Shown piece after piece: positions 36,568 to 50,262 of a stretch of DNA of 64,000 nucleotides. The DNA comes from Turbatrix aceti (Eukaryota; Nematoda; Chromadorea; Rhabditida; Panagrolaimidae), in assembly GCA_963969345.1 (NCBI GenBank), contig OZ017769.1:8931725-8995724 (forward strand), written 5' to 3'. The notes beneath the pieces are model-generated. The model saw only the letters and a program-made list of their open reading frames with translations. It was not told where the DNA came from and ran no database searches. The first letter of the stretch is position 1; every line of letters begins with the position of its first letter. A program made the position numbers and the translations under genes.

Positions 36568-37924
36568 CTAACTGCCAGGATCAAACCAGACCTCTCCATT
36601 TCATTTTCACCTCCATATTCTTCTCTCTCTCTCTTTTTTTTGCGACGACTGATTGATTCTGTCTCGGACGACGGACGGCAGCTGGGTACTATTTACTGAT
36701 TTTGACCATTCTTCACACACATGCACACTCTATTACCACTACAAAACCGATGGACACTTTTTTTAAAATTATTGTGATTGATTGATTTTGGCTTCCTCTC
36801 CCTGATGATGTGATTTTTAGCTCCCGGTTTTATTCTGGAAATTTTGTACCTTGATTTGATTGAATGTATACATTTTCGAGGATTGAGTAAAAGGATACAA
36901 AGTGTGTCGGGAACCGGGGGGGGGGGTCAAGCGAGCAAGTAGGTGTAAGAAGAGGTGGCGTCAAAATAAATAGCAACATTGAATGCAAAATTCAAATGCA
37001 TTCAAAAGTTGTGCCAATCTCAGGCATCGCGATGTTTTAACGTATACAAAAGAAGATCAGGTCGAATCTCTTTTTTTTTAATTTATTGACAACTACCTAA
37101 AAACAATAAAAAAAAACAGGAAGTGAGTTTGCTTTAAAAAGAGCGTTGGCTGCCGCGGCTGGGGGGATTTCGATCTCGAAGAGACGACTTCAGCGAGCTC
37201 TTTGTTCTCGGCAAGCTCCGCATTCAGTAAGCCAAGGGGAAAACCATCCTACTGGCTTTGGATGACAATGAACACGATGAGAGCAATTGCGTCGCTTACG
37301 GCAGTTGTGGCAGTCATTGCTAAAATAATATCAACAGACATTAATATAGTATCATTTTTACTGGCGACAAACAGTAAAAAAATCAAAAGATTAATCATTT
37401 TTGCAAAAGACACTGTATGATGTCGTTACATACGAATTTCAAAACCTATTTGCATACATAAATTTTTATATTTTCGTTTTTTATGCATTTTATCAACGTT
37501 GTTTATTATTTACGTATTATTTTGTAATTTCCAACACAATATTTTTTATTAAAGTGGTTAGTTAAAAAAAAGCAATATCACTAAACTCATGAAAGAATGA
37601 TAATCCGTGGTTTTGCAAGCTGGAATAAATTTGATTAGGATTTGTTTCCTGTTCTTTGCATTTCTTGATTTTGGAAAGTGACATACAAAACAAAGGCTTG
37701 ACTTGATAGGAAGAGGAAAGTGAACTATTACGAAGCAGACTCGACCAGTGCGAGCTCGAGACGAACGACACCTCCCGACTCCGTCAGTCACGTCAAAAAT
37801 GAGGAAGGTAGGGGAAAGGCTAGCAGCAACAACAGCAACAGCAGCGGCTACCGATGCGAAGAGCGCCGCAACCAAAACCTGCTAATCCCCGTTCGGCGTG
37901 CACTGCAGCTTTGTTGTCACCCGA

Positions 37925-37979
37925 CTACGACGACGACGACGAAGACTACCACGACGAACGACGTCGTCGTCGTCGTCGA
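37925..37979. repeat. (CGA)n followed by (TCG)n, self-complementary trinucleotide tract
   Basis: About six ACG/CGA units at 37925-37942 are followed after 20 bases by about six TCG units at 37962-37979, so the two arms can pair as a hairpin. Confidence 0.7.
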
Positions 37980-38841
37980 TCTCGCCGCTGAGGGTTCATC
38001 GCCACCGACCAGAAGGTAGTATGGTTGTCGATCAACGCTATTTAGCGGGCTCATCTAAATACACTCTCCTCCGATCCACAGTTCATGTCAGTTTGCATTT
38101 CGTTATTCATTCGTATATTGTACTTTTTTTCTCTGACGTGATTTTTGGTTTTGGTTTGCTTGATGGCGGGTTTTGTTTTTTTTTGGGGGGAGGATTGGAG
38201 TTGCATTTAAAAATCAGTTTTGTATTATATTGTTTTTTTGGTTGAATAAACTTTTTTATGTTGTTTTTAAATTTTTTTTCCGAACACTGGAAGACTTTGT
38301 AGACGTTTTTTAAAGTTTTTAAAAAAGTTAATAAACTGGAGTGTTCCGTAAATTTTTTGCCATCCCTTTTCTCACTTTTTTCTCTCCGGATCTGCGAACA
38401 TAAATGTTCCTGTTGTACAGTGAAAAATGTGGGCAAAAAAAGCCTCTTATCAAGCGTTTTTTGATTGATTTTGCATTAATTGGTGATAACGAGCAGCCAC
38501 AAACATGTCGATGTATGTACTTTCCTGCGCTGAACTTTGAGTGTGTATTTTACACACTTTTTTGGCCCCGCGCAGGAAATTTTACATTTTGATGATCGCC
38601 GCCGTCATCGTTATTGTCTTCGTCATCGGTCAGATCTGATCACCCTACACTGCAATATTTTATATACGATCGAGACTGACGAGGAGGGGGGGGGGTGGAG
38701 ATGGATCAGGGGAAGTCACATATATATTTAGTAGAAAGGGAAAAAAAGTTTGTTGGCACGATTCCCATTTGTATTACAATCGACGCCTCGGCGATTGATG
38801 CGCATCGTTTTGTCTTCCTTCTTTCTTCTTGTCCGCGCGGA

Positions 38842-38865
38842 CAGCAGCAGCAGCAGCAGCAGCAG
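38842..38865 (+). repeat. (CAG)8 microsatellite
   Basis: Eight uninterrupted CAG units. There is no surrounding gene frame with other support, so it is treated as noncoding microsatellite. Confidence 0.9.
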
Positions 38866-41800
38866 AGGAGGGCTGGTTGCGCATCAAACTCACCTGCGCC
38901 CACCGGACGACCTGCGCCCTTCCACGCACACGGCAAAGGCAAAGGTGAACGACGAAGACGATGCACAGCCGAGAGAGGTGGCCTTGTCCTTTTTGTACGT
39001 ATGTACACCATGCGTTACCACTACTCGTAAATTCCTTGCCGTTACTTTCTTCTTTGCTCCATTCGCTGCTGCCTTTCCTTTTTTTCTCTTGATCGCCTAC
39101 CTGTCTTGGTCGTCGTTTTGTCGTCAGGTAGGCAGGTATTTAAATACCACGTTACATGGCATATTAGACCCTGTCCTGCCAATGGGGGTGGTGCGGACAC
39201 TTGCCACCTTTTTTTCGATCATTTTAAATATAATGGGATAAATTTTGATTTGATAGAAAATTTTTATAAATAGTATTTTTTATCGTCACCCAGCAGTTTT
39301 TTGACGTTCAAAAAGGCAAGATTGATGGTTGAGCAAAAAATGTACTATTTACACAATTTTTTTGGTGGTGATGGATTGAAAATAAATTTATAGCTCTGTT
39401 TAAGGACGTAAACCTGCAAACAAAGTTTTGATGGTTGTTTTTTTTCACACGCGGTGGATTTTTTGATGGTGTATTTTTAAGATTTTTTTGGTTAAAGATA
39501 CAAAATCTGAATTTTTGAATTTTTTTTGATCAATGATATTTTTTTCTTCACCTGATTCATTTTTTTGTGCTCACCTGCTCAGTGAACCCCGAGCACCGAA
39601 CAGGTGAGGGAAAACAACCTCCCTCGGAGCAACTGAGTAAGTATGGAGCAGTCATCGTCGTCTTCGTCTTCGTCGACGACGGTGGCGGCGGCGGCGGCGT
39701 TGTGCTGATCGCGATCACGATTGGGTGATGACTGATATTTATATTTATACGTCGATGACTAACCCCAACCTCCACCCAGTTCTCCTTACATTAGCAGGAG
39801 GCTTACTTGTACATAAGAATGAATCAAAATCGAATCCAACGACCACCGACCCCTGTGCTTTTTTTTCCTGCGCCTTTTCTCCGCTTTTGGTATGGTAAAT
39901 ATCACGATCACACCTTTCGGGAAAACGCGCAATGTTTGCGACGGACGCCTTCGACCCTGACGATGACGATGACGGGCTGGCTGGGATGGGGGTGGTGGTG
40001 GCGGCGAATTGCGATCATTAGTAATTGCACGCCGGACAACAGTGGTGACTTGACACCTTGTTTATGCGTGTTTTCTCTGGCATACGGATTTTGATTGTCT
40101 CGAGGGCATAAAATTGACCCTGGAGACTGTGAAAAAATTTTTTTGGTATTGTTCTACAAAAAAATTGGAATCAAAAACTTACAGATTTTTTTTACAGAAA
40201 AAAATTACATTTTCTACAAAACAAAATTACAAAATTTGTTTCATAAATATATTTAAAATAAATTTTTGGTTTAGCGCGCATTTTTTTTGAAATCTTTATT
40301 TGGACAAAAATTTACCGAAAAAATAATATTCTTCCTGAATTTTTTCTAATTTTTTTTAAGTATTTTTTTTGGTTTTTTGAACCGATTCGGCTTCATTTTT
40401 TGCCTAGAATCTAAAATCTATGGTCTAAAATTTTCAGTCACCTGACAAACGGTCTAAATTACCCATCAACTGTTTTTTTTAACATTCTGCATCCCTAACA
40501 AGAAACTCCCTGTTTACAAGTGGTTTTGCAATGAATTTTGCGGTCGGTCACTGATAGAACCCTCTTTTCCCTCCCTCAGTTATCCGGGCGGCGACTGCGC
40601 GGCGAGGATGTGCGCGGAGGATAACAAAAAAAGAGAGCCTCAAGGAAACTGGACATCGGACATCTTCTTCTTCCGTTTATCCACAAGTCAGGGAAAGAGG
40701 AAGAAGAGCGGCGCGCATGAAAAAGATCGTTCTCATCTTCTTTTTCCTCTTCGTCGTGGTAGTCGTTCGTTGTCAGTTGTAGTGGCCGTTGAACAACATG
40801 GAGTTGAACGAGATAGCCTCTTCTTCCTCGCCTGCCTCCATGGTCAGTCAAGGTTCTCCCCAACCACCGCTACCCTTCTTTTTCACTTTTTTTTTATTTC
40901 GTTTCGATCAACAACAACGCGACGTTGTTCTTCTTCGTTTGTTCGGAAATTGATGAATTTTTTTCATTCAAGGAGCATTCTTGCTGACTTTCTGGGGGGG
41001 GGGCTCATGATGCGATGTCGACATCGCTCGCGCACAACTTTTTTTCATCCATCTTTCATTTTCATCCATCGTTATTGTTTTTGAGGTGATGGAAGAAAGT
41101 CGAAAGTCAACGCCCGGCCGGCCGGACCGGGCAGCCTGCCGGGGTTCAAAGATGGTGGCGGCCTGTTGTCACGTAGAACGTTCGATGTTTGCCTTACTTA
41201 GTCGTGTCTCATGTCGCACCTTTACTTCGGGTCGACTTGTCGTATACAGGTGTACAGGTGTTTGTTTCAGGCAAAAAACTGCTATCGTGCGTGATCTGTT
41301 TTCGTTTTAGAAATTTTTTTTGCGTGTTTTGCAAAGTTCGGAAATTACGGTATAATTTATTTGTTTTTTCATGAAATTTTTTTGACGCTGTTTTTCAGTT
41401 TTTTCACGTTTGCTGAGATGTGGAGCAAAGATTACAGTCTTTGCAGGAAGACAAAAAAACTAAAAACTGTAATCGTAATCGTAATCCCGCTCAATTTTTT
41501 TTTGATTTTTTGTGAATTGAAAAATATCAATTTTGAAATTTTTTGGCGCGCTCGATTGTTTTAGTTAGATAGCCTCAACTTAATTTTTTACTGCCCTTGG
41601 TAGATTGAAACAAACTTTGACGAATCTTACATTAGAGTGAGTATTTATGGATGCCACTTGGGGTATGTCCGCGGCCAGCTGCTTTTCTGCCTTTCTTTCA
41701 TCCTTTTTTTCTGCAAACCGCCGTTGAAACAAAACCAGGGTGGTTTTGGTTTGTTTCGAATGCACTCGATGGATGTTGTCGTGCGAGCCTTTCCAGAAGG

Positions 41801-44800
41801 AAGACTGCCCCGCTCAGACCATTGCATTGCATTTGCCTTGCTTGCGGAGGACCACTCATCCACGATTTGGCTTTGATAAGCTTTTTGTAAGCGCGCGTGT
41901 CCACGCACGCCACAGTCAGTGATGATGAGGAGGGGGAGGGGTGCCCGGGGGGGGGGGGTAGCATCATCCGCAGTCACGGTCGGTCCACAGTTTTCCATAG
42001 TTCTGCCTGCACCTTGGACTGGTATTTATGTATTTATTTGTAAAGCGCCCCGTTAGCGCCACCCGCCACTTCCATAATAAATAAATTTATGATTGTCGGT
42101 TGCGTTTGTTGCCTTGCGTCCACTTGGTTTGATCCTCTGTCAGGATTTTTCGCCGACGTAGACATCGTTCATGTTCAAAGTGGGTGTTTGTGTTCGCGAT
42201 TTGATTCATGTTCATGTTCATAGGTGAGACGCCGTCTAAACATTACGCATCGCATTTTCATCGCCTACGGCGGTTTGCGTTCGTTCGTTCGGCGGTCGGC
42301 CGTAAAGCCGATTTACTTGGGCCTATGGGCTTTTTTTAGTGAACGAACGAGGAACGTGAATTCAAAAAAAAAAAACTGTACACATAATTTTTTTCAGGAG
42401 CAGAAACCAAACGTGCACAAAATTGTCTGTCTAATCTTTAACCCTGCAAGACAATTTTATTTTTTTGTATTGATCTATCTGAAAGCTATCAAATTAATTA
42501 ATTAATTATAGTGCCCTACAAAATCTGCCTACATTTTTTTTCTTCACGTGCCATGCTTCTAGCGAGCTTTTGGGCCCTCCCCACATTCTTCAACTTTCGT
42601 CTCTTAAAAAAAATATTTCTTCGACCATTTATCATCCAAAAAAATTGGATACAACTTTATCACGCTATTAACGCGCTAATTCATTCCATTAATGGATAAA
42701 GTAAACAAATGGATGGATTTTGAGCTGTCTGTCTTTTTTTGCCTTTTGCAATTGTTATTTTTTTTCTTTTTTTCCGTTCCACTCCCACAACGTCCTTTCA
42801 CAAAGTGCGTTGTTCTCCTGGTGTAGGGGGATATCTCCAGACAGCTACAGCTGCTTTTTTCATCCCAAAATGCTTTACAAACGTTTTTGGATGCATTCGG
42901 TCGCCTCGGTGCCCTCCTCAGGAGACAGACAGCAGCTTTCATTTCCATTTTTAGTTATCCTGTAAAAAAAAGAAACATAAAATCCGGATGGACGCACCCG
43001 AGACGAAATTTAGATGTTAGCAAGGTGAATAGTAAAAAAAGCCTGTCTAATTTTTTATTTTTTTTTCAAACAAAATGTTTCAGACAGCTGAAAAATTGAC
43101 GCGCGCAATCGTCTGCAGCCTGCCCCCAACAAAGAAGGGGGGGATCAAAAATTGGCGGGCATATTGTTTTGTTTGCCCGCCAGCCGGCCTGCGTAATGGG
43201 CGCGAGAGTAAAAAAAAAGTAAAAAAAGAAGAAAAGAAAAGTGGTGAGATTATTCACTTTCCACCAATTTTGCTTTTTTCCTTGGATTTTCTTCTTCGCG
43301 GGCTGTTTTTTCTCTTTCCATTTGTTTGTCTGTGCTCTCTCGTCTTTGGCAACGGTGCCCGTGCTATCTTGTCCCTGTCCTTTGACCGCTTCGACGACCT
43401 GCTCTCTTCAAACTTTTTTTTTGTTGGGTTAGTTAGTTTTTCGTACGTCTCGCGCTGCCTGCTTTCCTCTCCTCCTGCCTTTGTGATATACGTGTCCACA
43501 ACACAAACCACCTCTTCTTTGTATCCTCCCTGGTTGCAATACTTTCTCGTCCTTCATCCATCTCCCCCCCATTGATGTGTTTTCAGCAGAGGAGTTCGCG
43601 CTTTCTTTTCTAACCAACTATTTTTTAACCAATTGTCCCGCGTTTTTTTTGTCCTCATTATTTTTTGGTCGATTGCTTTTTGTACAACAACTTTTTTGAG
43701 TCGGTTGTTGGGAAGTTTCAATTTTTATTCATTTGCCAGATGGGCTTACGCACCTGTCTGATCATCCAGGTGAGTTTTGTTCTGCCACGCTGGCTGGACG
43801 CGTGATTATCCATCCCAATCACTGAATTTTGCCTTTTTGTTTTTTTTTTACTTTTTCAACCGTTTTTCTTGGTTTTTGAGATCATTTGAATCGATTTACG
43901 ATAGTTTTGCAAAATTTTGTGATCTGAATTCGTCTTCGATTTTTTTTCTTTTTCGCGTAAATGTCTTTTTTGTTATTTTTATCCTCCTGGACATCCAATG
44001 ACCACCGGAATTGCAATTCCGCGCCATCACCCTCTCCTCCCTGCTCTCCGGCTCCTGCGCGATGTTTTACGGGCTGCGGCAGAGTTCGGTTTGGTTTGGT
44101 TTGTGTCTTCTTCGCTGCTTTGCTGCTTGCAATCTTACCTTTTTTTTCTATAGTATTTTCTTCTGATTTGTCGTTGTCTTTGTCGTTTGTTGCGCATACC
44201 ATGTTTTTTTTATTGATCTGCGGGCTCTCTTTTTCGTTGTATGATATATTTTTTTTTGTTTTATTATTCGTTTTTGTTTCACGAGTTTTGTTTCACGTAT
44301 ATTGTACATGTGTACGTTGTTGTTGTCGCTCACCTTTTATTACCACACACTCTTCGTCGTAACATGTTACATGTACGCCAGCCTGTCGGCAGTCAGTCAG
44401 AAACTTGAATGATTGCGGTGAGCGAGCTTTGTCCATGCATTTGATATTTTGATATTTTTTGGAGAAAAAAACTCATTTAGTGATTTTTGACCGATTTTGA
44501 CGAAAACAAGCCTTTTTGGGCGAATTTCATATTTTTCATGCCAAAGAGAACCAACCTATTTCAAAAAATTGCAAACTCTCAACACGATTGATTTTTCCGT
44601 GCCTATTTCATTTTTGAACGGTTTTACCTTGTTTTTTAGTTTTTTTGTTCGCGGCGCGCGTTTTTTATTTTTTTTGTTTTTGACTTGCATTTTTCCATTT
44701 TTTTGTTCCAGGCAATTTTGGTCGCCTGTAAGGCACCTCTACGAATTACACGAGCGCCTCACGAGTTTTCGGAGTCGGACTCGCTCCCGGGAGAGACCCG

Positions 44801-45124
44801 CCCTGTTGCCTATCGTCTCCTTTCAAGTTTGTTGGTCCACATTCCTTCCGGCGAAGATCCGTCACCCATCAACCCACCCAAACCCTTGGCCTGGGGGTAC
44901 ACGTACGTACACGCACACAAATACCGTCCAGGACCGATCCGGGATCCATCAGCTGTGTGACTCACTGCTTCTTCCCTCCTTCTTTCGCCCCGCGGTCCTT
45001 TTCTTCTTCTATTTTTTTGTTGGATTCCGTCCGAGCCGTCGTTTTCCGCCAGTCAACAACGGTCTGATTTGATTTGATTTGACTCCCACTCCTACGACAG
45101 GCACACTCCACCAACCAACCAGTC

Positions 45125-48100
45125 ATGTCCAAGAAAACGGTGAGTCATGTGGTTTATGTCTTGATTTGACGACTATTAAAAAATAATTTTTTTTGCTTAC
45201 GCTGCAGCCAGGCAAGCCATGCGAAAAAGCATGAAACATGTTGTTATTCCGGAAATGGTTCTTTTTTGAATTTAAATTGAATTTTTGTGGTGGGTGTTGT
45301 CGATCAGCTGACGTAAAAAATTTTTTTATGGGGAAAGGGGGTTTAAAAGTTTTCTAGAATTTTTTAATTCCAAAAAAGAAGTTTATTTCGGACATTTTTT
45401 AATTTTGAAATATTTCTGGAATTTTTTAGACTTCCAGAACAAAAAATCCAAATACATATAATAGTTTATTTTTTCTGTTTTTCAAATATTTACGTTACGT
45501 TAACTTTGATGATGTTGTCATTGATGAGTCACCAGCCAGGCATTTTTTTCTCGAAGGAGGGGTAAATGCGTGGAATTTTGATACCTTTCCTGGTGAATGA
45601 ATAGAATGCAGCCAGCTAAGAACTGCCTGCTTTGATTGCCCCGAGGGGGGAGGGGATTGCGCTCCACCTAGTTGTCGTTTTAAGAGCGATTGGACTGATA
45701 GCGACGCTTTCCTGCAGCCAAGCATCGCCTAATCTTGGTCGTTTCCGTCATTAACACTTTGGGGTGACTGTTAGCATTTATTTTCCAACCCATTTTCCCG
45801 TGGCGTCGTCGTCGTTGTTAGATAATTCACGCTGAGTAGTTCTCTTTTTATTTCAAGCCGGTGTTTAGTGTCTCTGATCAACGACAAAAAGTTTCCTGAC
45901 TGAACGATGGCTCCTAAAGATGTATGGTTTACGTTCACTAAATTTTTTGGGCCTAAATTTGAAATTTTTGGCCTCTAAAATTCATTTTTTGATGATTTTT
46001 ATGTATTTATGTTGTTTTTTTTTGCAGATAAATGTCCGCGTCACGACTATGGACGCGGAACTCGAGTTCGCGATCCAGCCATCGACGACTGGAAAGCAAC
46101 TCTTTGACCAGGTCGTCAAGACTATTGGCCTACGCGAAATCTGGTACTTTGGACTCCAGTACACGGATCAGAAAGGCTTTCTTTCGTGGCTCAAGCTCAA
46201 CAAACGCGTCCTCAAGCAGGATATCAAGAAGGATCCCGTGCTTCAGTTCAAATTCCGCGCAAAGTTTTATCCAGAGGATGTCGCTGAGGAGATTATCCAG
46301 GATATCACACTTGTGAGTTTTTTCCATAAAAAAAATTTTAGGCTTATGAAAAATATTTTTTGGAACGAAAAACAATTTTTTGAAAGTAAAAAAAAAGTTT
46401 TTTCGTTTGAAAATAATTTTTTATCTGAAAAAGAAATTGTATTTTTTTAGCGAAATTTTTTTGAAGCGGAAACTAATTTTTGGAATGTGTTTTTAACGAA
46501 AAAATTAATTTTTTGAACATAAAAATTCGTTTTTTTTAATTTTTCTTTAAACGAAGTTTTTGAATTGTAAAAATGTTTTTGTTGAAAAAATTTTTTTTGC
46601 AAAAAATAGGTTTTTTTACGAAACTTTTTTTTGGGTGAAAAAAAAAAATTTGTTTTACGTTTTTGACGTAAATTTTTGTTTTTAGCGCCTATTCTTCCTC
46701 CAAGTGAAGGATCTAATCCTCTCCGATGAAATCTACTGCTCACCCGAAACGTCAGTACTCCTGGCGTCGTACGCGATGCAGGTAAAATACGGCGATTACT
46801 CCGGCGAACAGCACAAGCCGGGCTACCTCACCTCCGATCGCCTCCTTCCCCAACGCGTAGTCGGGCAGTACAAGCTCTCGGCCGAGGAGTGGGAGCGTCG
46901 GGTCATGCTGTGGTGGGCTGACCACCGAGGCATGACTCGTCTCGGCGCCATGCTCGAGTACCTCAAGGTTGCCCAGGACCTCGACATGTATGGCGTCAAT
47001 GTGAGTTTTTTGCTGAAATCTTGAAATCGATAGATCAGGAGGGTGAAAGAGTTGTTTTCAGTACTTTGAGATCAAAAACAAGAAAGGCACAGAGCTGTAC
47101 CTCGGCGTCGACGCACTCGGCCTCAATGTGTACGAAAAAGGCGACAAACTGACACCCAAAGTCGGATTTCCGTGGAGTGAGATTCGGAATATCTCGTTCA
47201 GTGATAAGAAATTCACCATCAAGCCCATCGATAAGAAATCAAATGTAAGTTGGGGATAAAATGAACGAAATAGACCCAAAAATTGTCTAATTCGCTGGGT
47301 TTTCGGAAAAAATGGCTCTCACCACGAAAATTTGTGAAAGTACCGTTTCTCTCTACAAAAAAATGCAGAATACCCTGTTTTACGATTTTCCAAAAAAAAT
47401 TAAAAAATGGAAATCAAAATCGATGTTTTGGATACATAAATGTGGTTCTCGCCACGAAAAGTAATGAAACCGCGTAAAAACTCATCAAATTTTATGATTT
47501 TCTTCTCAAGAGCCGCAATTTTTTTAATGGTAAAAATACTGTTCTTGTTATTTTTTGCGAACACGATTAAAGTGTTCGTTTTTGTTCGCAAACAAAAAAA
47601 ATTCCAGAATGCAAAGTTTGGGCCCGTTTTATGTTTTTTGAGCCGTATTTGAAAAAATATTTTGCAATTTTTTTAGGACTTTATCTTCTTCGCGCCTCGT
47701 CTGCGGATCAATAAGCGCATCCTGGCCCTCTGCATGGGCAACCACGAGCTCTACATGCGACGACGCAGGCCGGACACCATCGAGGTACAGCAGATGAAGC
47801 AGCAAGCCAAGGAAGAGCGCCAGGTACGTGCCCTCGAGCAGGAGAGACTCTCGAAGGAGATGTCGGCACGCGAGGCAGCCGAGCAGAAGCAGCGCGAGTA
47901 CGAAGAAGAGATGCTCCGCATGCGGGAAAAGTACGAGCGCGCGAACCGGGACCTCGAAGCCGCGCAGGAGACGATTCAGCGCCTCGAACAGCAACTCAAG
48001 GAACTCCACGACGCAAAAATGATCCTTGAAGAAAAAGAATCCGAGCTACGCAAGCTGATGTCTCTCCTCGAATCCGAGCGACAGATGAGCGAGGAAGAAC

Positions 48101-49179
48101 GATCCAAACTCCGGTCAGAGATCGAGCGTCGCGAGCTGCAGGTCACCGAGATGAGGTCCCAGGTCGAGTACAAGACCCACGAGACCAGCATCCTCCAGGA
48201 AGAGGTCGAGAACTATCGTCATCGATCGGCTGCAGAATTTGTGACGACATCGGCCAACAGCAATGGCCACAGCCATCTCGGAGGAGGCTACAGCGGCATC
48301 GGTTCTGGCACGCAGATTCATCACTCGGGTGGCGCGGGATCGTTCTCGTCGACGTCAAACCACTTTGGCAACGGCGGAGATTACGATGACGACCTCACGA
48401 ACGCTCACGTCGAACTCGTGACCAGTGGGGACGTCTCCAACGTGCCACAGCCCGAGCTTGATCGCATCACCCATGAGGAACAGAATGTCAACATGAAGCA
48501 GAAGCTGGAGGTCAGTTTTTGGGGAAAGACGGATTTTTTGGATGAAAGTTGTGATTTTTGACAAACATTTTTCTATATTATAAAAAAATCATATTTTTTG
48601 AAAATGCTTTCGGTCTGTTTTTTTTGGAAAATAACAGACATTTTTTACGCAAAAAATTTATTACAAATGAAAAAAGATTTCTAAAAAATTTGTGTCGCAA
48701 TTTTTTTGCTAAGAATTCTTTTGTTTAAAGACATTTTCATGGAAATTTGTACATAATTTTTTTATAAATAACTTTTGAATCAGAAAAACTTTTAAATTTG
48801 AATAAAAAATGTTTCCGAAAAAATTTTCTTAAAAATTAATTTCTAAAAATTAATTTTTCACAAAAAATTCTGTTTTTTTCTAATTGCAATTTTTTGTGTC
48901 AGACCTTTTAGGACTTTTTGGACGTTAACTAGGCCCAATTTTCTGAAATTAAAGTTTTTGGCCGTTTTGAATAAATTTTCAAAAGAAAGACTCCTCTGAC
49001 GAATTATTTTTCAGATGTTGACAGCAGAACTCGACCAAGCCCGGAACCAAGACGGCCTCTCGGACTACGACGTGTTGCACATGGAAAACAAGCGTGCCGG
49101 CCGAGACAAGTACAAGACGCTCAGACAAATCCGCGGCGGAAACACGAAGCGACGCATTGATCAGTACGAAAACATGTAG
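45125..49179 (+). CDS. ERM protein (ezrin/radixin/moesin)
   Basis: Exons 45125-45139, 46028-46312, 46686-47000, 47062-47244, 47677-48510, 49015-49179 give 598 aa. The FERM domain (residues about 6-297) is very well conserved: [76 protein letters not shown] and [20 protein letters not shown]. An alpha-helical coiled coil (about 300-450) and a Gly/Ser/His-rich linker follow. The C-terminal F-actin-binding segment ([12 protein letters not shown]...) carries the conserved regulatory Thr, here about T579. ERM proteins link membrane proteins and PIP2 to cortical actin and switch between a folded inactive form and a Thr-phosphorylated open form. The first exon encodes only MSKKT; an alternative first exon exists at 45907. 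Confidence 0.96.
45907..45921 (+). CDS. Alternative first coding exon of the ERM gene
   Basis: ATG GCT CCT AAA GAT followed by the donor GTATGG would splice in frame to the exon at 46028, giving MAPKD-INVRV instead of MSKKT-INVRV. Both junctions are phase 0. It lies about 0.8 kb downstream of the first start exon, consistent with two promoters making N-terminal isoforms. Confidence 0.65.
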
Positions 49180-50262
49180 TCGACGGTGGTGGTCGGCATC
49201 GCGCCTTCCTTCCAACTTGTTCATCGTTTCTACTCTTCTCTTCTCTCTGCTACTTTTGAACTCAACAAAAAATCAGAATCAACGTCCGTCGAACACAAAC
49301 CACACGAAATGCCTTGGAAAATTGCACCTGAATCAATCGTGTATCATTTTTTTGTTTTTTTACCTTTCATCCATTTTTTTGACGCCCCTTGCATGCATGC
49401 CATTTGTTTCTACTTCTTTTTTTACGGCCTTCAGCGCTCGTTTTCGGATGCGATGATCGCCAGCCAATCGACAACCAGTGGTGTTCGTTTGTTTCTTACC
49501 CCTCCTCCGGGACATGCCTGTCCACGCTTGTTCCATACTGTTTCTCTTATTTTTTCTGAAAAAAAAAAACTGTGATACAGAAGAGGCTCCTGAGAGCAGA
49601 GCCACGCCCCTCCCCCCGAAATGCCTCTATTGTGATTGCTCTAATTTTTCTTACGTTTTTTTCCTGCAAAGTTTTATGAATGATTATTTATTATGAAAAT
49701 AAGCAGTTCTTACGGTGACGCAGGGGGTTCAAACAGGGATTGGCGAACAGTCGCGTTGTTTTGCGAACAAATAATTTTTTGAGAAAAAATTTGTTAGGAA
49801 AACGTAAACTTGGATTATTCCACGTTTTCTCGTTTTGAATAACAGTCTTTCTAAATATTTATTCACATTTTTTTGGCTAAAAAAATTTTTATGCCATTTG
49901 TTATATTAAAAATCGACACTCTAATTTTACCAAAATTTTTGTTCGTTTTAGTTTACGTCATTTTCAAAATTTTGAGTTGAAAATGACAAAATTTCAGACT
50001 CAATGAAAGTTTTTAGTAAAAAATTCTGAATCACATGTGCACTTTTTTTTTATCAGATTTTCGTTGTAAAAGCATCCAAAACAGAAAATTTGAATTAAGT
50101 TCCATAAACTCGGAAATGTCGGACCCGAAACATCAAAGTTCGCATCGCATGATCCGACCGAATTTTCAAAGCCTTCGCCCCCCAAACCCCTCAAATTCCC
50201 ACACCCACCCAAGCACGACTGGACAACAACAATTTATTAACATCAAAACATACCATAAATAC
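49180..50262. other. ERM 3' flank and AT-rich spacer
   Basis: No gene is supported. Short open frames around 49094-49575 overlap the end of ERM and have no domain content. The segment contains GCGAACAGTCGCG-like sequence near 49744, related to motifs elsewhere in introns of this window. Confidence 0.5.

Larger units (their letters stand above)
36568..45124. other. 8.5-kb gene-poor region between IQGAP and ERM
   Basis: No protein gene is supported on either strand. The first few hundred bases are the IQGAP 3'UTR. The rest alternates T-rich DNA with trinucleotide tracts: TCG/CGA at 37925-37979, eight CAG at 38842-38865, GGC/GTC near 39655-39700, and poly-G runs near 36917, 38682, 40995 and 41950. 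Open frames here are short or of repetitive composition. As it precedes ERM, it may contain that gene's promoter and untranslated exons, but I cannot fix any exon. Confidence 0.5.

Noticed and set aside
38695..39241. Ser- and Gln-rich frames around the CAG repeat
   Set aside because: Encoded by a microsatellite; three frames are open equally and none has splice or domain support, so no polyQ gene is claimed.
44497..45072. 191-codon frame upstream of ERM
   Set aside because: Phe-rich start from T runs, no domain; at most it overlaps untranslated ERM leader sequence.
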